A stretch of DNA of 64,000 nt from Terriglobus roseus DSM 18391 (GCF_000265425.1 NC_018014.1:4402001-4466000); one strand, 5' to 3'; positions 8,241 to 18,092 are shown, counted from the stretch's first letter. Numbers and translations are program-made. Notes: generated by a model from the letters alone, not told the origin.

Positions 8241-9335
8241 CTAGAAGTTCTCCGTCTCCGGCAGAACCAGATCGTCCTCGTCCTCATCTTCGTCTTCTTC
8301 GTCATCGAAGTTGCCGAAGGATGCGGCCAACGTTGCTGCAGGCAGAACCGACGTCGGTCCGGGGACCGGGTTGCCAGACTCGTCGATCTTCATGCCGAGC
8401 GAGAGGCCCATCTGAGCAAGGATTTCCTTGATCTCATTCAGGCTCTTGCGGCCGAAGTTCTTGGTCTTCAGCATCTCGGCTTCGGTCTTCTGGATCAGCT
8501 CACCGATGGTCGAGATGTTGGCGTTCTTGAGGCAGTTGTAGCTGCGGACCGAGAGCTCGAGTTCCTCAACCGAACGGTTCAGGTTGTCGTTGCGCATGGC
8601 AGGACCGTCGTGCGATCCGTCCAGTCCGCTCTCCATCTCTTCTTCGAAGTTGATGAAGATCGTCATGTGATCCTTCATCAGCTTTGCCGAGAGACCGAGT
8701 GCGTCGGCGGGCAGAACCGTGCCGTTCGTCCAGATCTCGATGGTCAGCTTGTCGTAGTCGGTGATCTGACCGAGACGTGCTGCCTCGACGGCGTAGTTGA
8801 CCTTACGCACGGGCGAGTGAACCGAGTCGACCGGAATGAAGCCGATGCCGAGATCCGGATCGAAGTTCTTGTCTGCCGAAACGTAGCCGCGGCCACGCTT
8901 CAAGCGCATTTCCATGTCCAGCTTGCCACCCTCAGACACGGTCGCGATGTACACGTCCTTGTCGAGGATTTCGACGTCGCCGTCGGCTTCGATCATGCCG
9001 CTGGTGATCACGCCCGGCTCATCCGCGCGCAGATAAAGGGCCTTGGGGCCATCGCCGTTCAGCTTGAACGGGATCTGCTTCAGGTTCAGGATGATGTCGG
9101 TCGCGTCTTCCACCACACCGGTGATCGACTGGAACTCGTGCAGTACGCCTTCGATCTTCACGGCGGTGACAGCGGCGCCTTCGATCGAGCTAAGCAGGGT
9201 GCGGCGCAGGCTGTTGCCTACGGTCGTACCGAAGCCACGCTCAAAGGGCTGTGCGCTGAACTTACCGTACTTTTCCGTCAGCGTTTCGGTTTCGACCGCA
9301 AGACGCTTCGGCTTTTGAAAACCTCTCCACAACAT
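8241..9335 (-). CDS. rpoA: RNA polymerase alpha subunit
   Basis: 364 residues. The N-terminal domain that dimerises and holds beta and beta' is intact ([19 protein letters not shown] near residue 32), as is the C-terminal DNA-binding domain ([37 protein letters not shown] in several blocks). The ATG at 9335 ([10 protein letters not shown]) is preferred over one five codons upstream because GAGGAG lies 7 bases before it. Odd: after the usual end the chain continues about 40 residues into a very acidic stretch ([12 protein letters not shown]) and ends LVLPETENF. Alpha operon order rpsM-rpsK-rpsD-rpoA-rplQ is standard. Confidence 0.98.
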   Translation of the reverse strand: MLWRGFQKPKRLAVETETLTEKYGKFSAQPFERGFGTTVGNSLRRTLLSSIEGAAVTAVKIEGVLHEFQSITGVVEDATDIILNLKQIPFKLNGDGPKALYLRADEPGVITSGMIEADGDVEILDKDVYIATVSEGGKLDMEMRLKRGRGYVSADKNFDPDLGIGFIPVDSVHSPVRKVNYAVEAARLGQITDYDKLTIEIWTNGTVLPADALGLSAKLMKDHMTIFINFEEEMESGLDGSHDGPAMRNDNLNRSVEELELSVRSYNCLKNANISTIGELIQKTEAEMLKTKNFGRKSLNEIKEILAQMGLSLGMKIDESGNPVPGPTSVLPAATLAASFGNFDDEEDEDEDEDDLVLPETENF

Positions 9336-9545
9336 GGGTACTCTCCTCATTTCCTGGCTCTATCCAAGACCGCGAAGCATTCTGCGGTTGGTAAAGGTCG
9401 GATCCTGCAGTTGAGTGACTTCAAGAAACTGCCGAGGCAATTTCTAAGTGGCACTTACGGCCATAACATCGAGTGGCCGCATCTCGAACGAAGAACTGAT
9501 AAGCAGGGCATGCGAGCCGGAAGATACCGGCCCGCAGCCTGATTA

Positions 9546-10175
9546 CTACTTCGAGTAAAGTTCGACGATCAGCTGTTCGTTGACCGGCAGCTGGATCTCT
9601 TCACGCTTCGGCAGGGCGATGATCTTGCCCGTGAGTGCCTCGCGGTCGATAGAAATCCATGAGGGCTGCATCAGGCCGGCAGCGAACTGCTGCGAGCTTG
9701 CCAGGATCTCGAGCTTCTTGCTCTTCTCGCGGATCTCGATGACGTCGCCGATCTTGACCTGGAAGGAAGGAATGTTCACCTTCTTGCCGTTGACCGACAC
9801 GTGACCGTGGCGGACGATCTGGCGAGCCTGGCGACGGCTGATGGCATAGCCGATGCGGTACGCAACGTTGTCGAGGCGACGCTCAAGCTGCTGCAGAAGC
9901 AGTTCGCCGGTAACGCCGGTCTTGTTGGAAGCCTTCTCGTAGTACGCGCGGAACTGGGTCTCGAGCGTGAAGTAGATGCGCTTTGCCTTCTGCTTTTCAC
10001 GCAGCTGCAGGCCGTAGCCGACGATCTTCTTCGCGCGAGCCTGACCGTGCTGGCCTGGGGGGAAGTTGCGCTTGTCGATGGCGCACTTCTCACTGAAGCA
10101 ACGCGAACCCTTGAGGAAAAGCTTGACGCCATCGCGACGGCAAAGCCGGCAGACAGCTCCTGTATAACGTGCCAT
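9546..10175 (-). CDS. rpsD: 30S ribosomal protein S4
   Basis: Primary 16S rRNA-binding assembly protein, 209 residues. It is the zinc-binding (C+) form: Cys9, Cys12, Cys26 and Cys31 near the N-terminus. The S4 RNA-binding domain ([27 protein letters not shown]) sits at about residues 97-125. In E. coli S4 represses the alpha operon; the spacer to rpsK holds a strong hairpin but an S4 pseudoknot site was not identified. Confidence 0.99.
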   Translation of the reverse strand: MARYTGAVCRLCRRDGVKLFLKGSRCFSEKCAIDKRNFPPGQHGQARAKKIVGYGLQLREKQKAKRIYFTLETQFRAYYEKASNKTGVTGELLLQQLERRLDNVAYRIGYAISRRQARQIVRHGHVSVNGKKVNIPSFQVKIGDVIEIREKSKKLEILASSQQFAAGLMQPSWISIDREALTGKIIALPKREEIQLPVNEQLIVELYSK

Positions 10176-10257
10176 TACTTACTCTCTTTCGATAATTTCC
10201 GGTGACGATCGGTTTACAAGGCTGGCAGCCTCTCCATCCCGATCCACTTGCATTTGT

Positions 10258-10293
10258 CATCCGGCAGCGAAGCTTGCACCTCGCTGCCGGATG
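10258..10293 (-). other. Intercistronic hairpin between rpsK and rpsD
   Basis: 13-bp perfect stem CATCCGGCAGCGA/TCGCTGCCGGATG with a 10-nt loop, 6 bases after the rpsK stop. No T-run follows in the direction of transcription, so it is more likely an mRNA-processing or stability element than a terminator. Confidence 0.6.
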
Positions 10294-10298
10294 AGTAC

Positions 10299-10715
10299 TT
10301 ATACGCGGCGGCGCTTGGGCGGACGGCAGCCGTTGTGCGGGATCGGCGTAACGTCGCGGATGCTGCGGACGTCGATGCCCGCGGCAGCCAGCGCACGTAC
10401 TGCCGACTCACGTCCCGAACCAGGACCGGAGACGCGCACGTCTACCGAGCGCAGACCGTGGTCGCGAGCAGCGGTGGCGGCATTCATAGCAGCCTGCTGC
10501 GCCGCGAACGGCGTGCCCTTACGCGAACCACGGAAGCCGAGCGAGCCCGAGCTCTTCCAGGAGAGTGTGTTGCCCTGCTGGTCCGTGATGGTCACGATGG
10601 TGTTGTTAAAGGTCGCCTGAATGAATACCAGACCGTACGGGACATTTTTCCGTTCCCGCTTCTTGAACTTCTTGCCTTTGCCGGTCTTACCGGCCGCACT
10701 CTGCTGCTTAGCCAT
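10299..10715 (-). CDS. rpsK: 30S ribosomal protein S11
   Basis: Platform protein of the small subunit that contacts mRNA near the E site. 138 residues with the family core [38 protein letters not shown] and the C-terminal [16 protein letters not shown]. The start overlaps the stop of rpsM by one base (TAATG), which implies translational coupling. Confidence 0.99.
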   Translation of the reverse strand: MAKQQSAAGKTGKGKKFKKRERKNVPYGLVFIQATFNNTIVTITDQQGNTLSWKSSGSLGFRGSRKGTPFAAQQAAMNAATAARDHGLRSVDVRVSGPGSGRESAVRALAAAGIDVRSIRDVTPIPHNGCRPPKRRRV

Positions 10716-11095
10716 TACTTGGTCGCCTTCTTCTTGCCGGCAACCGTGCCCTTACGGGGACCCTTGCGCGTGCGTGCATTGGTGTGGGTGCGCTGTCCGC
10801 GGACAGGCAGGCTGCGGCGATGACGCAGGCCGCGGTAGCTCTGGATTTCGATCAGGCGCTTGATATTCAGGCCGATTTCCTTGCGGAGATCGCCCTCAAT
10901 GCCGCCTTCCTGCTCGATGACAGAACGGATCTTGTTCAGCTCGTCTTCGTCCAGCGTCTGGATCTTGCGAAGCGGATCGATCTCCGCCTTGCCAAGGATT
11001 CGCAGCGCGCGGGTTTCGCCGATGCCGTAGATATAGGTGAGGCCGATGCGTGCCTGCTTGTTGTTGGGCACATCGACGCCAGCAATACGTGCCAT
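10715..11095 (-). CDS. rpsM: 30S ribosomal protein S13
   Basis: Head protein of the small subunit that contacts the P-site tRNA and L5. 126 residues starting [24 protein letters not shown], with the helix-two-turn-helix region in the middle and a basic tail ([16 protein letters not shown]). AGGAAG lies 6 bases upstream of the ATG. It overlaps rpsK by one base. Confidence 0.99.
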   Translation of the reverse strand: MARIAGVDVPNNKQARIGLTYIYGIGETRALRILGKAEIDPLRKIQTLDEDELNKIRSVIEQEGGIEGDLRKEIGLNIKRLIEIQSYRGLRHRRSLPVRGQRTHTNARTRKGPRKGTVAGKKKATK

Positions 11096-11260
11096 GGTGT
11101 CTTCCTTTAGTTCTCTGCCGTGACGATGTCGTACACGGCTGTTATGCGGAGATCCCGGGGTTCATCGCAAGCCTTGACTTCGGCTAACTCGCCCCAGAAG
11201 ACCACTCCCGAAGGAGTTATTGGGTTCCGCGTGGTTACTGCACTTACAAACTGCGCAGGA

Positions 11261-11374
11261 TTAACCCTGGCGCTGCTTGTGCTTTGCGATCTCACAAATG
11301 ACCCGAACGACACCCTTACGGTGGACGATCTGGCACTTGTCGCAAATCTTCTTGACGCTTGCGCGTACCTTCAT
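11261..11374 (-). CDS. rpmJ: 50S ribosomal protein L36
   Basis: A 37-residue protein read directly from the sequence: it starts [15 protein letters not shown] and ends KHKQRQG. Zinc ligands Cys11, Cys14, Cys27 and His32 are all present, so this is the zinc-binding form. Position between infA and rpsM is the usual one. Confidence 0.97.
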   Translation of the reverse strand: MKVRASVKKICDKCQIVHRKGVVRVICEIAKHKQRQG

Positions 11375-11432
11375 TTTGCTGCTTCCTAACTTCAGACGGG
11401 ACTTACCCGACTGACTGCTGACTCGCTACGGT

Positions 11433-11651
11433 TTACTTGTAGCGGTACACAATGCGCCCGCGGTTCAAATCGTACGGGCTCAACTCGATAGCGACGCGAT
11501 CACCGGGGAGGATGCGAATGAAGTTCTTGCGCATGCGGCCGGAGACGTGGGCCAGCACCTGGTGCTTGTTCTCCAGCTCCACCTTGAACATCGCATTCGG
11601 CAGGGTTTCGACAACCACTGCCATCACTTCAATTGCATCTTCCTTCGGCAA
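11433..11651 (-). CDS. infA: Translation initiation factor IF-1
   Basis: 72-residue OB-fold factor that binds the A site of the 30S subunit during initiation. Standard length with the conserved [21 protein letters not shown] and [30 protein letters not shown] segments. Between map and rpmJ, as in most bacteria. Confidence 0.99.
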   Translation of the reverse strand: MPKEDAIEVMAVVVETLPNAMFKVELENKHQVLAHVSGRMRKNFIRILPGDRVAIELSPYDLNRGRIVYRYK

Positions 11652-11700
11652 ACCGTCTCCTTATAACTTCTCGACTACCAACTGCACTTACAAACTCTGG

Positions 11701-12450
11701 TTAACGCGTCAGAACGACCGGGCCATCCTTGGTCACAGCGACCGTGTGCTCAAAGTGGGCGCTCATGCTGCCATCCACCGTCACCGCAGTCCAACCGTCC
11801 TTCAAAACCTTCACATCCGCACTGCCGGCGTTGATCATCGGCTCAATCGCCAACACCATCCCCGCCTTCAGCTTCGTGCCCTTGCCCCGCTTGCCGTAGT
11901 TCGGCACCTGCGGGTCTTCGTGCATGCTCTTCCCGATGCCGTGGCCCACGAAATCGCGGACTACGCCGAAGCCTTCAGCCTCGCACATCTCCTGCACCGC
12001 AGCACCCACGTCGCCCAGGGTATTGCCTACCTGGACTTCCTGGATCGCCTGCATCAGGCTCGCCTGGGTCACATCCAGCAACTTGCGCGTCTCCGGGCTG
12101 ATACTGCCCACGGGATACGTCATCGCCGCGTCCGAGTAGTAGCCGTCCAGAATCACGCCGCAGTCGACCGACACAATGTCGCCCTCCTGCAGAACACGCT
12201 TGGCCGAGGGAATGCCGTGGATCACTTCGTTGTTCACCGACGTGCACAGGCACGCCGGGTAGTTGTTATATCCCTTGAACGCCGGCTTCGCGCCAAGTTC
12301 CTTGATTTTCGCTTCGGCAACGCGCTCCATGTCCATGGTGGTCGCGCCGGGCTTCACTGCCTGCTCGACTGCCTGGTGCACCTGCCGCAGGATGGCGCCG
12401 CTGGCGCGCATCTTCTCAATTTCCTGCGGTGTTTTGATCGCAATTGCCAT
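11701..12450 (-). CDS. map: Methionine aminopeptidase, type I
   Basis: Removes the initiator methionine from new proteins. 249 residues with the five metal ligands of the pita-bread fold at Asp96, Asp107, His170, Glu203 and Glu234, and the substrate-binding His78 in NNEVIHGIP. The short length, without an N-terminal zinc-finger extension, marks the basic type Ia enzyme. Placed between adk and infA as part of the spc-alpha operon. Confidence 0.98.
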   Translation of the reverse strand: MAIAIKTPQEIEKMRASGAILRQVHQAVEQAVKPGATTMDMERVAEAKIKELGAKPAFKGYNNYPACLCTSVNNEVIHGIPSAKRVLQEGDIVSVDCGVILDGYYSDAAMTYPVGSISPETRKLLDVTQASLMQAIQEVQVGNTLGDVGAAVQEMCEAEGFGVVRDFVGHGIGKSMHEDPQVPNYGKRGKGTKLKAGMVLAIEPMINAGSADVKVLKDGWTAVTVDGSMSAHFEHTVAVTKDGPVVLTR

Positions 12451-12475
12451 TCGCTTCTGCTACACGCCTCTGCTG

Positions 12476-13228
12476 TTACGCGGTTCTGTGCCGCAGACGC
12501 TCCAGCGCCGTGGCGATACTTGCCGTCACAGTTTCGACGGACTTTTCTCCATCAACAACCTCAAACCTGCCGAGGCCACGGTAGTGCTCGATGACCGGCG
12601 CTGTCAGCTCAGCGAATTGCTTCATTCGCTCCGCAAAGACCTCTTCGGTGTCGTCGGGCCGCTGCACCAGCGGCGTTCCATCTACATCGTCCAAGCCCTC
12701 AACCAGCGGCGGATGCGTATAGATGTTGTAGATCTTCTTGGAAACAGACCCCGTGCGCCGCCCCGTGATGCGACGCAACAACTCATCATACCGAACTTCG
12801 ATACTTACTGCAATGACCGGTAGCCGACCGGCAGCCGTCATGTCGCCATCCGCGCCCGGAAAGCCGGGGCCGTCAAGCTGCTCGTCCAGCCATTCTGCCT
12901 GGCCGAGTGTCCGCGGGTAGCCATCCAGGATGTAACCGCGGCCCACATCCGGCTTCGACAAGCGTCCCTGCACCATGCGGTTGACCAAGTCGTCCGGCAC
13001 AAAGATGCCCTGTGCCACCAGATCCTGAAACTCACGGCCAACAGGTGTTCCCTGCTTGATGTTCTCCCGGATGATGTCTCCGGTCGAAATCTGGGGGATG
13101 CCCCACAGATCCATCAGGATTTGAGCCTGCGTGCCCTTGCCGACGCCCGGTGCTCCCAGAAGAAGAACCGGCCCGGGGATGAAACCATCCGCCGGGACCG
13201 GAATTGTGTTCGTGTTCGTCTCCGTCAC
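12476..13228 (-). CDS. adk: Adenylate kinase
   Basis: Converts ATP + AMP to 2 ADP. 250 residues; the P-loop GAPGVGKGT is at 25-33, so the N-terminus is about 20 residues longer than in E. coli. The AMP-binding helix (ISTGDIIRENI) and DGYPRT motif are present. The lid (GRRTGSVSKKIYNIYTHPP) has no zinc cysteines. An unusual short insert (GPGFPGADGDMTAAGR) lies before the lid. Starts six bases after the secY stop, so the two are co-transcribed. Confidence 0.97.
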   Translation of the reverse strand: MTETNTNTIPVPADGFIPGPVLLLGAPGVGKGTQAQILMDLWGIPQISTGDIIRENIKQGTPVGREFQDLVAQGIFVPDDLVNRMVQGRLSKPDVGRGYILDGYPRTLGQAEWLDEQLDGPGFPGADGDMTAAGRLPVIAVSIEVRYDELLRRITGRRTGSVSKKIYNIYTHPPLVEGLDDVDGTPLVQRPDDTEEVFAERMKQFAELTAPVIEHYRGLGRFEVVDGEKSVETVTASIATALERLRHRTA

Positions 13229-13234
13229 GTGCGC

Positions 13235-14632
13235 TTACCAGCTCCGCCGACCGCGTGTGCGACCGCTCTTCGGCGTGAAGCCGTCGTAATGGCGCATGAT
13301 CAGCTGCGATTCGACCTGCTGCACCGTGTCCATGGCCACACCCACCACGATCAGCAACGACGTGCCGCCGAAGTAGAAGTTGACACCCAGACCGTTGGTG
13401 ATCCAGCTGGGCAAGCGGTCGAACGCCGAGCCGACCAGCCAGAGGTGATTCAGGTGGATACCCGAGATCAACATCTGCGGGATCAACTGGATGACGATCA
13501 GGTACAGAGCGCCGACCAACGTGATGCGCGTCAGGATGTCGTTGATGAAGTCACTGGTGCGGCGGCCGGGGCGGATACCAGGAATGAAGCCACCGTACTT
13601 GCGCAGGTTATCCGCGATGTCATCCGGACGGAAGACAATGGAGATGTAGAAGTAGGCGAAGAAGATGATCGCAGCCATCGAGAGCAGCTGGTACCAGGGC
13701 TCGCCGGGCTTCAAGCCGTCCGCGATGACGCGCAGGAACGTGTGGTTCTGTACGAACTGCGTGTTCGCAAAGAGCAACGGTGCCGACAGAATCGAGCTGG
13801 CAAAGATGACCGGCATAACGCCACCGGAGTTCACCTTCAGCGGCAGGTGCGTCGACTGGCCGCCCATCATCTTGCGGCCGACGATACGCTTGGCGTACTG
13901 CACCGGGATGCGTCGCTCAGAGCGCTCGACGAAGACGATGAAGTAGACCACAGCGATCATGGCTGCGATAAGGATGGCGATGGCCAGCGGCGTGAAGCCA
14001 CCCCATGCGCCGTCGCGTGCCTTCTCGTAAAGATCGTTGATGCCGTTCGGCAGACCAGCCACGATACCCGTGAAGATCAACAGGGACATACCGTTGCCGA
14101 TACCGCGCTCGGTGATCTGCTCACCCAGCCACATGATGAAGGCCGTACCGGTTGTCAGCGTCAGCACGCAGAGCGCGATGAACTTGCCCGATCCCATGGT
14201 GACCATGGGCGCGCCTGTCTGGGACTTTGTCAGAGTCAGCGCAATCGCGAACGACTGAACGATCGCCAGCAGCACCGTCACGTAACGGGTCCACTGCGTG
14301 ATCTTGCGGCGGCCGACTTCGCCTTCCTTCTGCAGCTTTGCCAACGGCTCATAGATGACGGTCAGCAGCTGGAAGATGATCGACGCGGTGATGTACGGCA
14401 TGACGCCCAGCGCGAAGATGGTCAGACGACGCAGCGACCCACCGGTGAAGAGATCCACCAGGCCGAGCGACGAGCCGGCATTCTGCGAGAAGTACTGCGC
14501 GAGCAGCTCTGCATTGATGCCGGGTGTGGGAATGTGTCCGCCGAGACGGTAGACGGCAAGCAGGCCCAGCGTAAACAGCACACGCGTGCGCAGCTCGGGG
14601 ATGCGGAAGATGTTGGCAATCTTGTCGAACAT
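13235..14632 (-). CDS. secY: Preprotein translocase subunit SecY
   Basis: Channel-forming subunit of the Sec translocon, 465 residues with ten predicted membrane helices. Diagnostic features are LGLLAVYRLGGHIPTPGIN near the N-terminus, LGVMPYITASIIFQLL in helix 2, and the cytoplasmic loop ending QYAKRIVGRKMMGGQSTHLPLK. It sits between rplO and adk as usual. Confidence 0.99.
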   Translation of the reverse strand: MFDKIANIFRIPELRTRVLFTLGLLAVYRLGGHIPTPGINAELLAQYFSQNAGSSLGLVDLFTGGSLRRLTIFALGVMPYITASIIFQLLTVIYEPLAKLQKEGEVGRRKITQWTRYVTVLLAIVQSFAIALTLTKSQTGAPMVTMGSGKFIALCVLTLTTGTAFIMWLGEQITERGIGNGMSLLIFTGIVAGLPNGINDLYEKARDGAWGGFTPLAIAILIAAMIAVVYFIVFVERSERRIPVQYAKRIVGRKMMGGQSTHLPLKVNSGGVMPVIFASSILSAPLLFANTQFVQNHTFLRVIADGLKPGEPWYQLLSMAAIIFFAYFYISIVFRPDDIADNLRKYGGFIPGIRPGRRTSDFINDILTRITLVGALYLIVIQLIPQMLISGIHLNHLWLVGSAFDRLPSWITNGLGVNFYFGGTSLLIVVGVAMDTVQQVESQLIMRHYDGFTPKSGRTRGRRSW

Positions 14633-14778
14633 CGGGCGGTGATTTCCAGTCGGGCCTTGAGGCCCTTGTTCCTAAACTTTGTTCGGAGGGTCTACGGGCA
14701 AAGGCCGAGCCAGATGGCTCGACCCTTCTCCCATGATTTCGCGTACCGCCATTCTACGCCCGTGGGGGCGAGATAGGC

Positions 14779-15267
14779 TTACGCTGCGGCCGCTTCCGAC
14801 TCAACTGCTTCGCCGAGAACGATAGCCTTGCCGCCGGCATTCTCGATTGCGGTCTTTGCAGCCGCCGAGAACTTGTGCGCGTACACGGTGACAGCGGTCT
14901 TGATCTCGCCGTTTGCCAGCACCTTCACAAGTGCGCGCTTCTTCTTCAGCAAACCATTCGCGCGGATCGACTCCAGCGTGAACTCGGTCATATTGCGGGT
15001 CGAAGCAACGAGCTCGATCGTGTCGAGCGACAGAACCTGGTACTCCACGCGGAAGATGTTTGTGAATCCACGCTTGGGGAGGCGGCGGTGCAGCGGCATC
15101 TGGCCGCCTTCAAAACCGCGCATCATGCGCGAACCGGAACGCGAACGCTGACCGTCATGACCACGGGTCGACGTCTTACCCATGCCCGAACCCATACCCC
15201 GGCCGACGCGCTTTTTGTTGCTGTTTGCTCCCTTGGGTGCACCAAGGTTTGAAAGATTGAGTGCCAT
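14779..15267 (-). CDS. rplO: 50S ribosomal protein L15
   Basis: Late-assembly large-subunit protein, 162 residues. The Gly/Arg-rich N-terminal extension (KKRVGRGMGSGMGKTSTRGHDGQRSRSG in part) and MRGFEGGQMPLHRRLPKRGF are diagnostic. The end is Ala/Glu-rich. The spacer to secY is 146 bp and contains a small GAGCCA/TGGCTC hairpin. Confidence 0.99.
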   Translation of the reverse strand: MALNLSNLGAPKGANSNKKRVGRGMGSGMGKTSTRGHDGQRSRSGSRMMRGFEGGQMPLHRRLPKRGFTNIFRVEYQVLSLDTIELVASTRNMTEFTLESIRANGLLKKKRALVKVLANGEIKTAVTVYAHKFSAAAKTAIENAGGKAIVLGEAVESEAAAA

Positions 15268-15396
15268 GGTATTTCCTCGCTAACGCCAGCCGTAAAGGCC
15301 GACTCGCATTGCCGGGTTGTCCGGCAGGTTATGCGGGCTGCATTGCTACAGCCCGGGTCCAGTGTCCTCGATGGTGCCGAGGACGGTACAGAGTAC

Positions 15397-15585
15397 TTAC
15401 TCTACGACGCGAACCAGGTGAGGGATCACCGCGATCATGCCGCGGATCGAGGGGGTATCCTCGCGCTCCACGATCTGGTTCAACCGGGTGAAGCCCAGGC
15501 CCTTGACGACGAGCTTGTGCTTGACCGGTGTTGCGATCTTCGAGCGGAAGTACTGGATCTTGATCTTGCCCGTTGCTTCTGCCAT
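15397..15585 (-). CDS. rpmD: 50S ribosomal protein L30
   Basis: 62-residue L30 with the conserved core IKIQYFRSKIATPVKHKLVVKGLGF (in parts) and TPSIRGMIAVIPHLVRVVE. The 129-bp spacer to rplO holds two hairpins (GGGCTG/CAGCCC at 15335-15354 and GTCCTCG/CGAGGAC near 15362-15382). Confidence 0.98.
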   Translation of the reverse strand: MAEATGKIKIQYFRSKIATPVKHKLVVKGLGFTRLNQIVEREDTPSIRGMIAVIPHLVRVVE

Positions 15586-15639
15586 TGCCTTATCCTCTTT
15601 GGTCGGGCAGGAGACTCTGTCCCCTGCCCGCCGAATTGC

Positions 15640-16146
15640 TTACAGTTCCGAAATGTCCTTGCCACGCAGAGCGGCAACCTGAGCCTTGTCGCGCAGCTGA
15701 ATCAGTGCGTCGAACGTAGCCTTGATCACGTTGTGCGGATTTGCGGTGCCGAGCGACTTCGTCAGCACGTTCTGCACGCCTGCCGAGGTCATGACTGCAC
15801 GAACCGCGCCGCCGGCGATGACTCCGGTACCTTCCGGTGCCGGCTTCAGCAAAACCTGGCCCGAGCCGTAACGGCCCAGAACGAGGTGGGGGATGGAAGT
15901 CTCTGTGAGGTTGATCTTGTACAGATTCTTCTTCGCCGCTTCAATGCCCTTGCGGATTGCCTGGGGCACTTCCTTCGCCTTGCCGCTGCCGTAGCCAACA
16001 ATGCCCATGTCCGAATCGCCAATCACAACCAGCGCTGCGAACGACATATTCTTACCGCCCTTAACGACCTTGGTCACGCGGTTGATCGCGACGACCTGGT
16101 CCTTCAGGTTCAGCTTGCCTGCATCAATCTTCTTGCGAATCGCCAT
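15640..16146 (-). CDS. rpsE: 30S ribosomal protein S5
   Basis: Small-subunit protein important for decoding accuracy and mRNA unwinding. 168 residues with the S5 N-terminal RNA-binding domain ([28 protein letters not shown], in parts) and the C-terminal domain ([32 protein letters not shown], in parts). 53 bp before rpmD. Confidence 0.99.
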   Translation of the reverse strand: MAIRKKIDAGKLNLKDQVVAINRVTKVVKGGKNMSFAALVVIGDSDMGIVGYGSGKAKEVPQAIRKGIEAAKKNLYKINLTETSIPHLVLGRYGSGQVLLKPAPEGTGVIAGGAVRAVMTSAGVQNVLTKSLGTANPHNVIKATFDALIQLRDKAQVAALRGKDISEL

Positions 16147-16206
16147 GTAAATCCTCTTGGGGAACTCTGTCCCTGTCTCAACTGTTTCTCGAACCGTCAG
16201 GCTCTC

Positions 16207-16572
16207 TTAGAACTCGAGTCCACCTTCACGAGCAGCATCGGCCAGAGCCTTGATGCGGCCGTGATACAGGTAGCCACCGCGGTCAAATACGACACGGGTA
16301 ACGCCCTTATCCTTGGCGCGCTCGGCGATCAGCTTACCTACCGAAGCGGCTGCTTCGATGTTGCCGCCAGACTTCTTGTCCTCACCCTTCTTGGTGACGG
16401 TAGAAGCCGAAGCCAGCGTCGTTGCCGAAGCATCGTCGATGAGCTGCGCGTAGATGTGGTTGAGCGAACGGAAGACGTTGAGGCGCGGACGCTCTGCGGT
16501 GCCCGATACCTTGGCGCGGACACGCGCGTGAACCCGCTTGCGGATTACATTGCGCTGAGGTGCTGTGATCAT
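16207..16572 (-). CDS. rplR: 50S ribosomal protein L18
   Basis: 5S rRNA-binding protein of 121 residues. Conserved [24 protein letters not shown] and the C-terminal [27 protein letters not shown] (in parts) identify it. The 213-bp spacer to rplF carries a copy of the covarying triple-hairpin element. Confidence 0.99.
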   Translation of the reverse strand: MITAPQRNVIRKRVHARVRAKVSGTAERPRLNVFRSLNHIYAQLIDDASATTLASASTVTKKGEDKKSGGNIEAAASVGKLIAERAKDKGVTRVVFDRGGYLYHGRIKALADAAREGGLEF

Positions 16573-16698
16573 GGTCTTTTTCCTTCCCTATCGGCGCAGC
16601 CACCCAGTGGCCGCGTTCGGTTCGGTGAGCGATGGCATCTTGTCCATCGCCTCGGTGTTGTGCAACTGCGACTTCTGCAGAGTGCTTTGAGTTTTGAA

Positions 16699-16788
16699 CC
16701 GGCTCGCCCGAAGCGAGCCGGCCCATCCATTCCATTGCGGTACGCGCACACCGCGAATAGCGGCAGCGAGAACCGCGCGAAGTGCTTA
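16699..16788 (-). repeat. Covarying triple-hairpin element, copy 1 (after rplF)
   Basis: Starts with the rplF stop codon and runs downstream on the minus strand: a small stem (GCAC/GCGC type, one G-U pair), then CCGC/GCGG (16751-16763), then CCGGCTCGC/GCGAGCCGG with loop CCGAA on the plus strand (16699-16721). About 80 percent identical by eye to the copy after rpsH. Stem changes between copies are compensatory, which argues for selection on RNA structure. Confidence 0.7.
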
Positions 16789-17325
16789 CTTCGAGCCGGT
16801 CTTACCGACCTTCTTCTTCAGCTTCTCGTCCGAGTAGCGAACGCCCTTGTTCTTATACGGATCGGGCTTACGCAGCGAACGCATATCGGCAGCAACCTGG
16901 CCGACCTTCTGGCGATCGATGCCCTCGACCGTGACGTGGGTCTGCTTCGGATCGATGGTGACGGTGATGCCGGTGGGCAGCGGGAACTCGATGGGGTGGG
17001 AGTAGCCGAGGGTGAACACGACCATATCCTTACCCTTCAACTCAGCACGATAACCAATGCCGACGATGTCGAGATCCTTCTTCCAGCCGTTGGTCACGCC
17101 CTCAACGGCGTTGAAGACCAGGGCGCGAGCCAGGCCGTGAACAGCCTTCTGCGAATCGTTGTCGCGAACCGCGTGCAGGAAGCCGTCCTTCTGCTCCAGA
17201 CGGATACCCGTCGGCAGCAGAGCGTTCGTCTGACCCTTGGGTCCGGTTACTTCTACGATGTTGCCGTTCACCGTGTACTTCACGGTGGAGGCCATCGGAA
17301 TCGGCTTCAAACCAATACGTGACAT
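16786..17325 (-). CDS. rplF: 50S ribosomal protein L6
   Basis: Large-subunit protein near the sarcin-ricin loop and factor-binding site. 179 residues made of two repeated domains; the C-terminal signature [23 protein letters not shown] (in parts) is clear. Spacers on both sides exceed 200 bp and both carry the same structured element. Confidence 0.99.
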   Translation of the reverse strand: MSRIGLKPIPMASTVKYTVNGNIVEVTGPKGQTNALLPTGIRLEQKDGFLHAVRDNDSQKAVHGLARALVFNAVEGVTNGWKKDLDIVGIGYRAELKGKDMVVFTLGYSHPIEFPLPTGITVTIDPKQTHVTVEGIDRQKVGQVAADMRSLRKPDPYKNKGVRYSDEKLKKKVGKTGSK

Positions 17326-17466
17326 GTGTTTCTATCCTTGCGGCTTGCGAGTCCCGGAGAAAGCTTCTAGCTCTTAGCCACTAGCTGTTAGCCAACTCGT
17401 TCCACTGCAGCCAGTGCGACAATTGCCGCACTTACAACTCAAACTTGATACTTGCGAAAGTCGGAT

Positions 17467-17556
17467 CCGGATCGCCCGAAGCGATCCGGCCCATGCATTT
17501 CATCCCGGTAGTCTCACGCCGCGAAGAGCGGCGTCGAGAACCGCACGAAGTGCCTA
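17467..17556 (-). repeat. Covarying triple-hairpin element, copy 2 (after rpsH)
   Basis: Begins at the rpsH stop codon (17554-17556). Hairpins: GCAC-GAA-GTGC (17543-17553), ACGCCGC-GAAGA-GCGGCGT (17516-17534) and CCGGATCGC-CCGAA-GCGATCCGG (17467-17489), given on the plus strand. The third stem differs from copy 1 by a paired change (C/G to A/T), and the second differs from the copy after tuf by a paired change (C/G to T/A). Confidence 0.75.
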
Positions 17557-17952
17557 CCAGACGTGTGCGAGGACTTCGCCGCCAACGTTTTCCTTGCGAG
17601 CGGTGCGGCCGGTCATGACGCCCTTGGGGGTGGTCAGGATCGAGATGCCGAGGCCACCCTGCACGCGACGGATTTCGTCGCGGCCGATGTACACACGCGA
17701 GCCAGGCTTGGAGATACGCTTCAGGTCCAGGATTGCAGACTCACCCTCGGCGCTGTACTTCAGATACACACGCAGAATACGGTGGCCGTCTTCTTCCAGC
17801 GCCTTGTAGTTTGCGACGTAGCCCTCTTCCTTCAGGATGCGGGCAATCTCAATCTTCAGGTTGGAAGCGGGCACGTCCATCTTCTGGTGGCGCGAACGCA
17901 TAGCGTTACGGATGCGGGTCAGGAAGTCTGCTACGGGATCGGTCAGGTTCAT
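17554..17952 (-). CDS. rpsH: 30S ribosomal protein S8
   Basis: 16S rRNA-binding assembly protein, 132 residues. DPVADFLTRIRNAMRSRHQ at the N-terminus and the C-terminal GLGISILTTPKGVMTGRTARKENVGGEVLAHVW (in parts) are diagnostic. In E. coli S8 represses the spc operon at the L5 start; such a site was not identified here. Confidence 0.99.
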   Translation of the reverse strand: MNLTDPVADFLTRIRNAMRSRHQKMDVPASNLKIEIARILKEEGYVANYKALEEDGHRILRVYLKYSAEGESAILDLKRISKPGSRVYIGRDEIRRVQGGLGISILTTPKGVMTGRTARKENVGGEVLAHVW

Positions 17953-18092
17953 GGGTCTTCTCTTCTACCTCTCGTTTGCTGCGGGCGACATACGCCGGCA
18001 GAACCTGCAGAGGATTTCGTTGTGCTACTTGGTGAGTTCCGGACCGGCCCACGGCGAGGTGAGCCAGCCCGAACTGTTTCCCTGGGTAGTGC

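Noticed and set aside
13121-14776. Open frame of 551 codons on the plus strand across secY
   Set aside because: Full of His, Arg, Asp and Gln, as expected for the reverse complement of a membrane-protein gene.
15331-17322. Open frame of 663 codons on the plus strand across rpmD to rplF
   Set aside because: Antisense to four ribosomal genes and their spacers; composition is not protein-like.
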